A program made the position numbers and the translations under genes. This document shows, in pieces, positions 42,401-50,262 of a stretch of 64,000 nucleotides of DNA. This stretch comes from Acidobacteriaceae bacterium. GTDB taxonomy: Bacteria > Acidobacteriota > Terriglobia > Bryobacterales > Bryobacteraceae. Below the pieces are notes generated by a model. It saw only the letters and a program-made list of their open reading frames with translations. It was not told where the DNA came from and did no database searches. The stretch's first letter is position 1. Each line of letters opens with the position of its first letter. The stretch spans positions 94,394 to 158,393 of the forward strand of contig JAFAYI010000034.1 in assembly GCA_019240475.1 (NCBI GenBank). The letters are read 5' to 3'.

Positions 42401-43421
42401 CGCTGGCCTCAGCAACCGAAGGCACCGCCTGGTTAAACTCAAACGGTGATTTTTCGCTGCGGTATTCCTCGGAAAAAAAGAAAAATGTCTTGTCTTTATG
42501 CTGGTTGTAGACGCCCGGTATGTACAGCGGGCCGCCGAGTGTCCCGCCCACATCGTAGCGGCGATACAGCGGCGCGCCGTTTGTCTCGTCGAAAAAGTTC
42601 CGCGCATTTAGGGCTTCGTTGCGGATGAAAATGTAGCCATCCCCGTGATATTCGGAAGTGCCGGCTTTAGTAGAAACCAGCACGGTACCCGATGCGGTAC
42701 GGCCGTACATTGCTCCGTAATTCGACGTCAGGATTTTCATTTCTCCAATAGCGTCGAGGCTGGGATAGACGATCAGGGTATTTACAGAACCGTTGAAACC
42801 GACATTCAGCAGGTCCGACCCATCCAGGTCGAAGCTGTTGTACTCCGTTCGCCCTCCATTTACGCTGTAAGCTGCGCTACCTTGCACTCCTACTTTCGCT
42901 TCATCCTGGCCAGTCTGGTTGCTCACGCCTGGAGCAAGCGCGATCAATTGAGTGAAGTTACGGCCATTTAACTGGTATCCGATTACTTCCTTGGTGCTCA
43001 AAGTGTCGTAAACGGATGGCTCCTGTGTCTCCACTTGCGCGCCCGTGCCCACCACTTCGACGGAAGTCTTGGTCCCAGCTAGAACCAGATTTATGTCCAG
43101 CCGCTCCGTCTGTCCGGTGATAAGAGCAATGTCGGCGCTTTGATAATCGTTGAACCCGGGAACCGAAGCCGAGACTTGGTAAGTTGCCGGCCGTAATGCG
43201 TGGAACGAGTATTTGCCATTCAGGTCGGTGATGGCCGCTTGTGGGGGCGACGCGTTACTCGTCAAGGTAACGGTAGCGTTCGGGACCGGGGAGCCGCTGG
43301 AATCGCGCAGTGTTCCCTCGATGCCAGTGGCAAGCGATGTGGAGGTTTCCTGTGCAACCGCGTGAAGCGGCCCATAGACGAACAATGCGAATACGAGGCC
43401 CAGCGAGAGAAATAATTTCAC
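39453..43421 (-). CDS. TonB-dependent receptor, Oar-like, with carboxypeptidase-regulatory-like N-terminus
   Basis: 1,322 residues from GTG 43421 (GGAGG nine bases upstream). Signal peptide, then a CarboxypepD_reg-like beta sandwich (~28-115: GIEGTLRDSSGSPVPNATVT, YSFHALRPATYQVSAS), a plug domain (VNGGRTEYNSFDLDGSDLLN) and a large outer-membrane barrel ending in the aromatic strand RTLQIAIKYVF. This domain set and length are typical of the very expanded receptor family of Acidobacteriota, thought to take up large substrates such as oligosaccharides or siderophores. Substrate unknown; the hydrolase and binding-protein genes just upstream suggest an organic or phosphate-containing compound. Confidence 0.92.
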   Translation of the reverse strand: MKLFLSLGLVFALFVYGPLHAVAQETSTSLATGIEGTLRDSSGSPVPNATVTLTSNASPPQAAITDLNGKYSFHALRPATYQVSASVPGFNDYQSADIALITGQTERLDINLVLAGTKTSVEVVGTGAQVETQEPSVYDTLSTKEVIGYQLNGRNFTQLIALAPGVSNQTGQDEAKVGVQGSAAYSVNGGRTEYNSFDLDGSDLLNVGFNGSVNTLIVYPSLDAIGEMKILTSNYGAMYGRTASGTVLVSTKAGTSEYHGDGYIFIRNEALNARNFFDETNGAPLYRRYDVGGTLGGPLYIPGVYNQHKDKTFFFFSEEYRSEKSPFEFNQAVPSVAEASGNFSDVCPAKSQLVTPDGGGPKVFVKSQWPDCPGTNLGPEAINGNYVDVYQPYGKNQLFAPGFRYLNRNAALILASGIIPQPDSPAGCNSTIHSCYDATVSLPTHWREELFRIDHYFNEKNRLMVRYAHDAWDTITPTPQYGIIQNNVPTIQNNFTGPGASMVARFSQTLSATWLNEFFYSYTNNNISLTDANGPGAQWPRPAGLDAPCQVTTSFGVPIVYQCPMGALFNNGFGGKMPGLVFITGPAYGNGFGVDSGYMPWTHNNPVNSFGDTMSKQLGAHFLQFGSEFILYNRTQTNSVSGAATGDTQGILTYDGHATGNAFADFLVEYANPAGPSGNQPVSFQQDSAQLTYHQRYSIAEPYFQDDWRVSSRLVLNLGVRVSLFGRYYEVNDKAYNWVASAFNPLLASQIQIDPQTGSVESSSINQSGQYAPILLNPNSPDPHLTNGLVQCGTHGVPAGCMTGHLFNPAPRVGFAWDPFGHGKTSIRGGYGIFFEHGTGNEANTGALEGSAPLVLSETERDPSDLSCIGGASPACGGAGASAAYPLNVTSIQTKALWPYVQQWSFSIQHEFPEQTIGTVAYVGSKGTHLTAERQINEVPPVPASQNPYGPRQPTITQGGNPNISPSDCLPSFNPQTNAPAYILTNGTFVNQGTAAYNNLSVACVGWADYQANNAVLFPTADFLRPYLGFGQIVALDNIANSTYNALQVTMKHSQGPLTLAVSYTYSHSLDDSSDRFDPIPDAYNLRSNWASSNFDERNLLNISYIYDLPLSRWFGVSDKSPDIVRNLAGGWQISGITAFQSGTPFSVVNDGDVATGISVVDNAGVASGLGIGSYPDVVGNPDSKPPAGGNNGSSFGPLLLNPGAFAAPRGLTFGDAGRNALNNPNRWNADVSLFKNIRVREGQSVQMRFEAFNVANNTQFEIYNSLKRNQANNTITCYGGSAVDYSAAGGDGTDCLTGSAFLHPVDAHRPRTLQIAIKYVF

Positions 43422-43572
43422 TTCCGTTAACCTCCGCGCGAGAACACACCTTGGCCGGAGGTGGGGAAATCGTTCCTGCCGACACTTAATGGATGTTACT
43501 CAGAAAATGTTACTAGCTAATAAATTCTGGTTAGCTTTTCGCCGCGATCTTGCCGCAGGCTCAACTTTCTTC

Positions 43573-44523
43573 TCACCGCGCGTTGGAGCGTGGGTCTTCG
43601 AGCTGATGCTTGATCCAGTCGAGAAATGTGCTGCCTTTGGTGGCGCGATATTCTGCAAGCGCGGGCTCGCGGGGAACGAAGACGGTCTGCGGTGGCGCGG
43701 CGCGTCTCATTTTGTCGATCGCCTCGGGAGGCGTCGCTCCATCGCTGCGCAAGTATTCCATGCGTACGGGAATTTTCAAGCGCGGTAACCAACATACCGG
43801 ATCCAGCGGCGCTACCTTCGCAAGGAATTCGCTCTTACGGAGACCGGCGCGCTCGTCGTCCGGAACCACCTTCGATTTCGCCAGCCAATCGGGCCAATCT
43901 CCCCAGGGGTCCAGTAAGTCGATCGCCTTTATGCGCGGATCCGCAGCAGCCGCAAGCACGGCAATTGCGCCTCCCGACCCATCGCCAAACATTCCGGCGC
44001 GCGACATATCCAGGTCGCCACGGGCGGCCAGGTAATTAAGAATCATTTGCGCATCGTGCACCGTAGCGCCCAGAGATTCTTGCAGCTCGCTCACGAACCA
44101 CTGCGCCATCGGCCGGTCGTGATAACGCTGGCCGCTCAAAGCGGAGGCGAATCCCACCGCGGCCACGCCGTCTTTAATAAGGACGCGGCAGAATTCATCG
44201 TTTAGGAACAGCCGCGTTTCGGCCGAATAGCTGTATAGATAGAGAATGACTGGCGGCTTACTGGCGAGCTTGGGTCTTACGACATAGAGCTGGATCGGAT
44301 CTCCGTCGCGCCAACGAACCTCAATGAGTTCGCGCGTAAAGTCCGGGAGGGGATCTACTTGCGCGACGAGCGGTTTTTCCGCGCGCAATTTGCTGTGAGA
44401 GATCGAAAGAACAGTCCAGTCTTCCGCAGCGGGCTTGTTCGCTTGCTGTGCTTGAGCGGCGGCGACGGCAAAACAGCCCAACAGCGCCAGCCAACATGTA
44501 ACAACCCACGTTTTACAATTCAT
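43573..44523 (-). CDS. Exported alpha/beta-hydrolase-like protein
   Basis: 316 residues with signal peptide (WLALLGCFAVAAAQA). The core shows strand PPVILYLYSYSAE, the nucleophile-elbow region MFGDGSGGAIAVLAAAADPR and DLLDPWGDWPDW. Around the presumed nucleophile the order is Asp-Gly-Ser-Gly-Gly instead of Gly-X-Ser-X-Gly, so activity is uncertain. Catalytic Asp and His cannot be placed with confidence. It precedes the TonB-dependent receptor by 151 bp on the same strand and may process the substrate in the periplasm. Confidence 0.7.
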   Translation of the reverse strand: MNCKTWVVTCWLALLGCFAVAAAQAQQANKPAAEDWTVLSISHSKLRAEKPLVAQVDPLPDFTRELIEVRWRDGDPIQLYVVRPKLASKPPVILYLYSYSAETRLFLNDEFCRVLIKDGVAAVGFASALSGQRYHDRPMAQWFVSELQESLGATVHDAQMILNYLAARGDLDMSRAGMFGDGSGGAIAVLAAAADPRIKAIDLLDPWGDWPDWLAKSKVVPDDERAGLRKSEFLAKVAPLDPVCWLPRLKIPVRMEYLRSDGATPPEAIDKMRRAAPPQTVFVPREPALAEYRATKGSTFLDWIKHQLEDPRSNAR

Positions 44524-44592
44524 CGTTAAAAGATTGGGCGAAAGCAGACCTGGTCCGCCTTCGCCCTACTTACGTCGCTTGAGGTCTTCGCG

Positions 44593-46206
44593 TTATTGGT
44601 GGCAGTTCAAAACACCGGGCGCCGGACCGACCGGTTCGATGCAGCCGCCCATATCGCCGCCGGATTCTTTCTCGCCGCTAAGTCCATTGTTCGGCGCGAC
44701 ACCTGATTGCGTGTAATGCGAACGATAGTACTTCAGACCGGGATCCGAACCGACCGCCTTGAACGGCACAAAGTCTGGAACGGTGCCGTTGATGTTAGCT
44801 TGAATGGCCGAGACGAGCGCTGACGCAGTCGAGTAGTTAGTGCCCGAGGCGTCCGTTGCAACGCGCAGAACCGACCAGGCGCGATACTTACCGCTGCGCA
44901 GATTGGGGAAGCTGGTTCCCGGGCTGACAGGGCAGGGTGCGGTACAAGTCGGCAGATCGCCATTGCTGTATGACGAGAAGATCGGGTCCTCGCCATCCAA
45001 CTTAAGATATCCATAGCTGGAAGTGCCCGCAATCTTAGACACGTTGCCATAGGAAAAGAACGCATACCCGATGGCGTCCTTCGTGGTCAAGACACCCGTG
45101 TTGATCATCTCTCCCGTGCCGATGGCGCGTCGACGCGTGCCGCCGCCAGCCAGACAGGTCTTATCCAACGGGTTCGACGAAGTACCAATCGTCGGTTGAC
45201 CGACATTTGCTTCTTGAGAGTTGTTGGGCGCGGAACTAATGCGGAAAACAGTGAACTCAGTGGTGTTCATGGTTCCGGAAATAGGTTCGCGCTGTACCGG
45301 ATTAATTGCGACGTCGGTTCCGCTCCCCCCAAGCGCGTTCGTATCACACTCTGTGCCGCTGAAGATCTTCTGCGCCTGCGCATCTGTGATGTTCGTGAAT
45401 GCTCCTGAAGTTCTTCCCAGCCCTGCCGAGTTGGTGCGGTTGATGAGGAATACGATCGGGGAAGCGCCGACAGAGATCGTGGTCCACGCCGGAATCGGAT
45501 CGCTGGTGTTGAAGGGATCGTCTCCGCTGATATTGAAATCGACCGGATTCGCCTTCGCCGACGAGAAAGCGCTTTCGACTGACGTGCCGATCAAGGTGTT
45601 GGGGCCCGTGCCATAGCCGAGACCCGAATAATTAGAGGTATTTAGAGTACTTACTGCGCGCGACTGGGCAAACTTTGCGTCTTCGGGACGAATGTCGGTG
45701 AATGCGGCTGTAACCACGTGGTTGTTAAGCGCGGCATACACTGCAGACGGGATGCTCGCCGCATCGGCGCCCCAAAGAGACGATGAAATAAGGTTGCCCG
45801 CGTCGCCGCTTTCAGCGGCGGGATCAATCTGTAACTGCGCGTGAGGCTGTGCAAAGTAGGCGCGGTTTCCGACCACGGAATCGACCGAAAGATATGCCCA
45901 GACTTCGGTCTGCGCCGAGTTCCAGACAACCCACAGGTTTCCACCTTCGGGGGCGATGTTCGTGCTGCGGCTGTCGTGTAACTGCGCGCAATTCGGCAGC
46001 GTCGTGCATCCCGTGGTTCCTTTAATCGTGTAATGTTGCGCACCGCTGCCGGCCAGATCCTTCCAAGCGGCAATGGCGGCGGTTTGCCACATAGCCGATG
46101 AACCGGACCCGAGTACCTCGACCGTAGTGGCCGCATGTGCGGCGGGAGTCAGAATCGCTAGCGCGGCGGTCAGGACGCTTGCGGCGAAGATGTTGTGTTT
46201 TCTCAT
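44593..46206 (-). CDS. Exported PstS-like substrate-binding protein
   Basis: 537 residues from ATG 46206, preceded by a perfect GAAGGAG ribosome binding site; in-frame starts upstream (to 46305) are rejected. Signal peptide to about residue 26, then TTVEVLGSGSSAMWQTAAIAAW, the type of start seen in phosphate/PstS-like type II binding folds. SVGASPIVFLINR and ITDAQAQKIFSGTECD also resemble this family. No ABC transporter genes are near, so it may act with the TonB-dependent system or be a secreted binding protein. It is much larger than PstS (~350). Confidence 0.65.
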   Translation of the reverse strand: MRKHNIFAASVLTAALAILTPAAHAATTVEVLGSGSSAMWQTAAIAAWKDLAGSGAQHYTIKGTTGCTTLPNCAQLHDSRSTNIAPEGGNLWVVWNSAQTEVWAYLSVDSVVGNRAYFAQPHAQLQIDPAAESGDAGNLISSSLWGADAASIPSAVYAALNNHVVTAAFTDIRPEDAKFAQSRAVSTLNTSNYSGLGYGTGPNTLIGTSVESAFSSAKANPVDFNISGDDPFNTSDPIPAWTTISVGASPIVFLINRTNSAGLGRTSGAFTNITDAQAQKIFSGTECDTNALGGSGTDVAINPVQREPISGTMNTTEFTVFRISSAPNNSQEANVGQPTIGTSSNPLDKTCLAGGGTRRRAIGTGEMINTGVLTTKDAIGYAFFSYGNVSKIAGTSSYGYLKLDGEDPIFSSYSNGDLPTCTAPCPVSPGTSFPNLRSGKYRAWSVLRVATDASGTNYSTASALVSAIQANINGTVPDFVPFKAVGSDPGLKYYRSHYTQSGVAPNNGLSGEKESGGDMGGCIEPVGPAPGVLNCHQ

Positions 46207-46250
46207 GGTTTTCTCCTTCGTAGTGTTCTTGGTATCCATTTCCCGTCGCG

Positions 46251-47375
46251 TCAACGGCACGAACACTGATTTCCTCCTCGCTGAGCAAACTGTTCCAGCC
46301 TCCAAAGAAAGGCGTGGTATTCACCATTGAAGGTTCCGTAGCCAACAATTTCTCCCCGGTTGTTCACACCTGAAGCGACGATCAACACCCAAGGTGAGTT
46401 AGGCGGCAGCAGTGTGTTGAGATCGACCATGCCTTTGTTAGCTGTCCAGACGAACGCAGCCACAGCGCCATCGCCGGTCGTGTTGGAATATCCAACAACG
46501 ACGCCGAAATCGTTGATGGCATTGCCCTGCGCATAACTTCCGCCGAGCGTTCCGATATCCTTCAACTTTCCGCCGGAACCGACTACGGCATGCGAAGCGG
46601 CGGTGGGGTCGCCGAGAAAAGCGCCTTCGAGTTTAGCCCAACCGGTGACTGCGCCACAGTCGTTGATTGCGTTGGCCTGCGCGTAGTTCCCGCCAAGTCC
46701 ACCAAGATTCTGAGCCTTACTTGTAAGCGCGTTCCAGATCACCGCATCCGAGACCTGGTTTCCGTATTCGTCCGTTGTCGTTGTCTGCGACGTCCCCGCA
46801 ACAAGCCCGAAATTGTTGATGGCGAACGCTTCACTGTTTGCGCCGCCGAGCGTCCCGAGGTCGATGAGCGTATTGCCTTTGAAAGGATTCGAGACAAAGG
46901 CGTGCGTGGCTGCGTCGCTATCAGTGAATGAGTAACCCGCGACCGCGCTGAACTCGTTAATTGCATTTCCCTGCGATTGGCTGCCCCCGAGCGTTCCTAA
47001 GTCTTGCATCTTGTTATCGGCGAACAGAAACGCGTGAGGAACCACACCATTTACCGGATCATCGAAGTCGGAGGCGCCGGAGGCGCGCTGGTTGCTCGCT
47101 GCCCCGCTTGCAGAACTGTTTGTTCCGCCGGAAAGCACTCCCAAATCGAGAACGTTGCCTACCGCCCAAATCACCGCGTGAGTCGCCGTGTCGCCTGTTA
47201 TGGTCGAGCTGCCGACCACCACGTTGCTGTTAACGGCGATTCCGTTCGCCGCACTTATCGAACCTCCCAAGGTTCCTAGATCCTCCGGATTGTCGATGAC
47301 ACCCCCTCGAACCGGCGCCCACGAGCCAAGCGTCATAACAAGTGCAGTTATGAGCGCCGACTTAGTCAGTTTCAT
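46251..47375 (-). CDS. Exported HAF-repeat protein
   Basis: 374 residues from ATG 47375 (ribosome binding site AAGGGGAAG). Signal peptide, then at least six HAF-type repeats of the form DLGTLGGSxSxAxAINxxGxVVG, e.g. LGTLGGSISAANGIAV, DLGTLGGANSEAFAINN, DIGTLGGSYAQGNAINDFG. HAF-repeat proteins are extracellular, abundant in soil bacteria, function unknown. The gene precedes the PstS-like gene by 44 bp and is probably co-transcribed with it. Confidence 0.9.
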   Translation of the reverse strand: MKLTKSALITALVMTLGSWAPVRGGVIDNPEDLGTLGGSISAANGIAVNSNVVVGSSTITGDTATHAVIWAVGNVLDLGVLSGGTNSSASGAASNQRASGASDFDDPVNGVVPHAFLFADNKMQDLGTLGGSQSQGNAINEFSAVAGYSFTDSDAATHAFVSNPFKGNTLIDLGTLGGANSEAFAINNFGLVAGTSQTTTTDEYGNQVSDAVIWNALTSKAQNLGGLGGNYAQANAINDCGAVTGWAKLEGAFLGDPTAASHAVVGSGGKLKDIGTLGGSYAQGNAINDFGVVVGYSNTTGDGAVAAFVWTANKGMVDLNTLLPPNSPWVLIVASGVNNRGEIVGYGTFNGEYHAFLWRLEQFAQRGGNQCSCR

Positions 47376-47685
47376 ACTTTCTTCCCCTTCTTGGCGCGAA
47401 TTGTCCATTTATAAACCGCGCGAAACGAAGCGTACTACGGGGGATTAAAGAAAACGTGAGGATTACATGACGACGCGATTACATTCACAGGTCTTTGCTG
47501 GTTGATCTACTCAAGCGACGGCTCGACCCGATGGAGTGGCACACTCACCGGGCAAGGTCGCCGCTGTCTTGTGGGTGGTCGCCGGATGCAAGATATCGTC
47601 ACAGTCCGCAGGTTGCATCGCGCCGCGTTCGCGCTGAGGCTTGCCAACAGTTGGCCGTTGCGGTGACAATCGAAGGAAGCGACCG
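47376..47685. other. Intergenic region between divergent genes, nothing recognised
   Basis: 310 bp between the HAF-repeat and DUF3592 genes, which diverge. Short open frames on both strands show no Shine-Dalgarno plus family features. The left part is AT-richer around 47440-47470 (AAAGAAAACG, GATTAC repeated twice) and could hold the HAF promoter. No hairpin or repeat was found. Confidence 0.5.
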
Positions 47686-48159
47686 ATGCCTTCAACGCCG
47701 CAAATTGTTTGGACCTCACGCGGCTTCCTGTGGTGCGGCCTGGCCACCCTGGCGTTTGGGATTTTATTCGGCGTGCGCCGCGTGATCGCGATCGAGCGCT
47801 GGAGCGCCGCAACCGGCGAAGTTGTCCAAGCCTCGCTTGAGTATGGCACGAGCGTCGAGGGCTCAGATATGTGGGCGGCGAAGATTAGCGTCCGGTGGCG
47901 GGCGGGGAGTCAAGAGATCGATCGCGTCTTCGATCAGTGGGGGTCGTCAAGCGATAAGGGGCGTTATGCCCGGATCGTAGATCACTATAGGGTTGGATCC
48001 AAGACCGAAGTGCGTTATGATCCGTCGAAACCAGCGAACGCCTACATTGAGGCGAGGTACACGCCTCCTTTCTTCCTCTTGCCGCTGCTTTTAGGTTTGG
48101 GGGGGTCGCTCTTTGCGGCGCTCGGGTTTTGTATTGGGCTGCTTCCTCGGCGCGGCTAG
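47686..48159 (+). CDS. DUF3592-type membrane protein
   Basis: 157 residues from ATG 47686 (ribosome binding site GAAGGA). One N-terminal helix (GFLWCGLATLAFGILFGVRR), an exposed beta-rich middle with TGEVVQASLEYG and VRYDPSKPANAYIE, and a C-terminal helix (FFLLPLLLGLGGSLFAALGF): the topology and the Y-D-P-x-x-P motif match DUF3592. Function unknown; stands alone. The longer start at 47641 adds 15 basic residues without signal. Confidence 0.75.
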   Translation: MPSTPQIVWTSRGFLWCGLATLAFGILFGVRRVIAIERWSAATGEVVQASLEYGTSVEGSDMWAAKISVRWRAGSQEIDRVFDQWGSSSDKGRYARIVDHYRVGSKTEVRYDPSKPANAYIEARYTPPFFLLPLLLGLGGSLFAALGFCIGLLPRRG

Positions 48160-48285
48160 AGGTTGTTCTCGATAACCTGGACCAATGTGGAGGTTCGCTG
48201 ATCTGACGGCTCGTCCGGAGAGCGCCAGGCATTGAGGATGGCGGCACACCAGCATTCTCGATTGCGCCGGATGTGGGCTGCTACT

Positions 48286-48996
48286 TCAGATCGTCAACTC
48301 GGGAACCGAAACAAAGCTCTTCGAGCCCGAATATTGCTGCAATAATCGCTCCGTTGCTTGAACTGTTTGGGCACGGTCGGCGCCGAATCCCCAATTGCTG
48401 CCGTCGTGCAGGAGAATGATTTCTCCCCTAGCGCTCTTGCCGGAGCGCATGGCTCGGGAGACTCGATTGAGGATGAGGTCGGCGGAATCGTTCTTCCAGT
48501 CGTCGCCGGCGGCAGACCACATCACCGGCGTGAAGCCGAGCGCGCGACTGATCGACAGGACGTGTGGCAATCGCGCTCCAAATGGAGGGCGAAACAGGGG
48601 GTGAGAGGCGCCGGTGAGGTCCTGGAGCACATTGCGGCAATCGAGCAACTCACGACGGACTCGCGCTGGAGAAGCCAGGTTGAGGTTCGGATGATGGTAT
48701 GTATGATTGCCGATGGCATGGCCCGCTTCGTGAATGGCGCGCACGATTTCGGGCCGTTGCCGGGCAAATTTTCCAATCAGGAAGAAAGTTGCCTTCGCGC
48801 TGTACTTGGCGAGGCAATCGAGCATGTGAAGAGTGTAAGGATGATTGGGCCCGTCGTCATACGTAAGCGCTATTTGCCGCGGATCCTTCCCCTGGGTGAG
48901 CGTGCGTCCGTACAACTGCGAGCGCGGCGCCAGAGATCCGTATTTTACATATGCGGCGCTTGCCGCTGTTACTCCAAGCGCAAGGGCTAGGAACAT
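48286..48996 (-). CDS. Polysaccharide deacetylase (NodB domain), last gene of the biosynthetic cluster
   Basis: 236 residues from ATG 48996; the frame open to 49131 overlaps the GT4 gene by ~120 bp and is rejected. An N-terminal membrane anchor (FLALALGVTAASAAYVKYG) precedes the NodB fold with LTYDDGPN (catalytic Asp and metal Asp), NHTYHHPN (metal His pair) and FRPPFGAR. This carbohydrate esterase family 4 protein should remove N-acetyl groups from a GlcNAc-type sugar outside the cytoplasm. It lies 13 bp after the GT4 gene. Confidence 0.9.
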   Translation of the reverse strand: MFLALALGVTAASAAYVKYGSLAPRSQLYGRTLTQGKDPRQIALTYDDGPNHPYTLHMLDCLAKYSAKATFFLIGKFARQRPEIVRAIHEAGHAIGNHTYHHPNLNLASPARVRRELLDCRNVLQDLTGASHPLFRPPFGARLPHVLSISRALGFTPVMWSAAGDDWKNDSADLILNRVSRAMRSGKSARGEIILLHDGSNWGFGADRAQTVQATERLLQQYSGSKSFVSVPELTI

Positions 48997-49009
48997 AAAC
49001 GGTACAATC

Positions 49010-50236
49010 TCACGCGCGATGAATCGCCTGGCAGTAGACCTGGCGCATTGAATCCGCCCACTTACTAAAGGAAAAGTCCTGCAGCGCGCGCTCGCGGCCA
49101 GCGTTACCGAACTGGCGCGCGGAAGAATCATCCGATAACAGGGCTAACAGCGCGGACGCTAATTTCGCCGAGTCAACCGAGCGCAAGCCTTCGTTTACGC
49201 ACAGTGGAACCAGGAGTCCGGTCTGCTCGTGCTGGACGATCTCGGCCAGGCCGCCCGTGGCAGCGGCAACGACTGGAACGCCCGCCGACATAGCCTCGAT
49301 CGCGGCGTACCCGAACGGCTCGTAAACAGAGGGGATAACGGCCAGATCGGCAACCTGGTAAAGCAACGCAAGCTGTTTACGGGGGAGCTTACCTAAGAGC
49401 CTAATGCCGCTCTTACATGCAGGGTTGCGCTCCAGTTTCTCGCGCAGGCACATCGAACCTTCTTTGGAGTCAGCCTCTCCGGCGATGATCAAGCGGGCCT
49501 TCGGATTCTCACGCAATACGATAGTTGCCGCATCCATAAGCGCGGAGATGCCCTTCTGAGGATTCAAGCGGCCGCTAAAAAGGACAAGCTTTTCGTCCGG
49601 CGCGGCAAGGGTCAGCCGCAACTTGGCGCGCTCGGCGGGTCTCATTGGACTTAGGAACCTCCGCGCATTGATTCCGTTGTGCACGACGGGCAGTTGCGTG
49701 GCGCGCGGGTGATAGGTTTCTCGAATGAGGTCGCGCATGGAGGCGCTAACGCTTACGAGGTTAGTAGCGTCCCGAAACATCGCTTTCTCCTGCTCGACAA
49801 TTTCAGGATCCGGTGTTTGGCCCCACCAGCGTTCAATGGGTTCCGCCACATAGTGGACGGTGGTAACGAGGGGTATATCGAATTCACGGCTCAGTTCGAA
49901 GGCGGCCGAGAAAGTTACCCAATTTTGGCAGTGGATCACATCGGGGCGACATTGGGCGATCAATGCGCGCGTGTAAGAGGTCAGGGACCGATTGAAGGCG
50001 GCGATGCCGGCGACGATGGATTGCTGGCCGCCGTCGCGGGTATCCTGGTGAATTGGCTCGATGAGATGAATTGTCTTACTCGCCTCTTCGAAGATGCCTG
50101 CGCGCCGGTAGGTACAAGCCACGACAGTGACTACCAAACCGCTTTGGCAGAGCGCATCAGCCAATTCCTGCACACATGTGCCTACGCCGCCGCTGAGTTC
50201 GGGCGTGTATTCCGGCGACAGCAACAGGACGCGCAT
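49010..50236 (-). CDS. Glycosyltransferase family 4
   Basis: 408 residues from ATG 50236; an alternative TTG at 50260 would start two bases after the synthetase stop with no Shine-Dalgarno. GT-B fold: GGVGTCVQELADAL in the N-terminal domain, and in the C-terminal domain LFSGRLNPQKGI plus the nucleotide-sugar motif EPFGYAAIEAMSAGVPVVA, in which the E-x7-E pair is present. It transfers a sugar from an activated donor, retaining type. Between the synthetase and a deacetylase, it is a candidate to glycosylate the lipopeptide product. Confidence 0.92.
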   Translation of the reverse strand: MRVLLLSPEYTPELSGGVGTCVQELADALCQSGLVVTVVACTYRRAGIFEEASKTIHLIEPIHQDTRDGGQQSIVAGIAAFNRSLTSYTRALIAQCRPDVIHCQNWVTFSAAFELSREFDIPLVTTVHYVAEPIERWWGQTPDPEIVEQEKAMFRDATNLVSVSASMRDLIRETYHPRATQLPVVHNGINARRFLSPMRPAERAKLRLTLAAPDEKLVLFSGRLNPQKGISALMDAATIVLRENPKARLIIAGEADSKEGSMCLREKLERNPACKSGIRLLGKLPRKQLALLYQVADLAVIPSVYEPFGYAAIEAMSAGVPVVAAATGGLAEIVQHEQTGLLVPLCVNEGLRSVDSAKLASALLALLSDDSSARQFGNAGRERALQDFSFSKWADSMRQVYCQAIHRA

Positions 50237-50262
50237 GACCGGCTGTTCCACTCGCGACAAGT

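Noticed and set aside
48996..49131. N-terminal extension of the deacetylase
   Set aside because: The 45 extra residues are coded by the 3' end of the GT4 gene in another frame and precede the membrane anchor.
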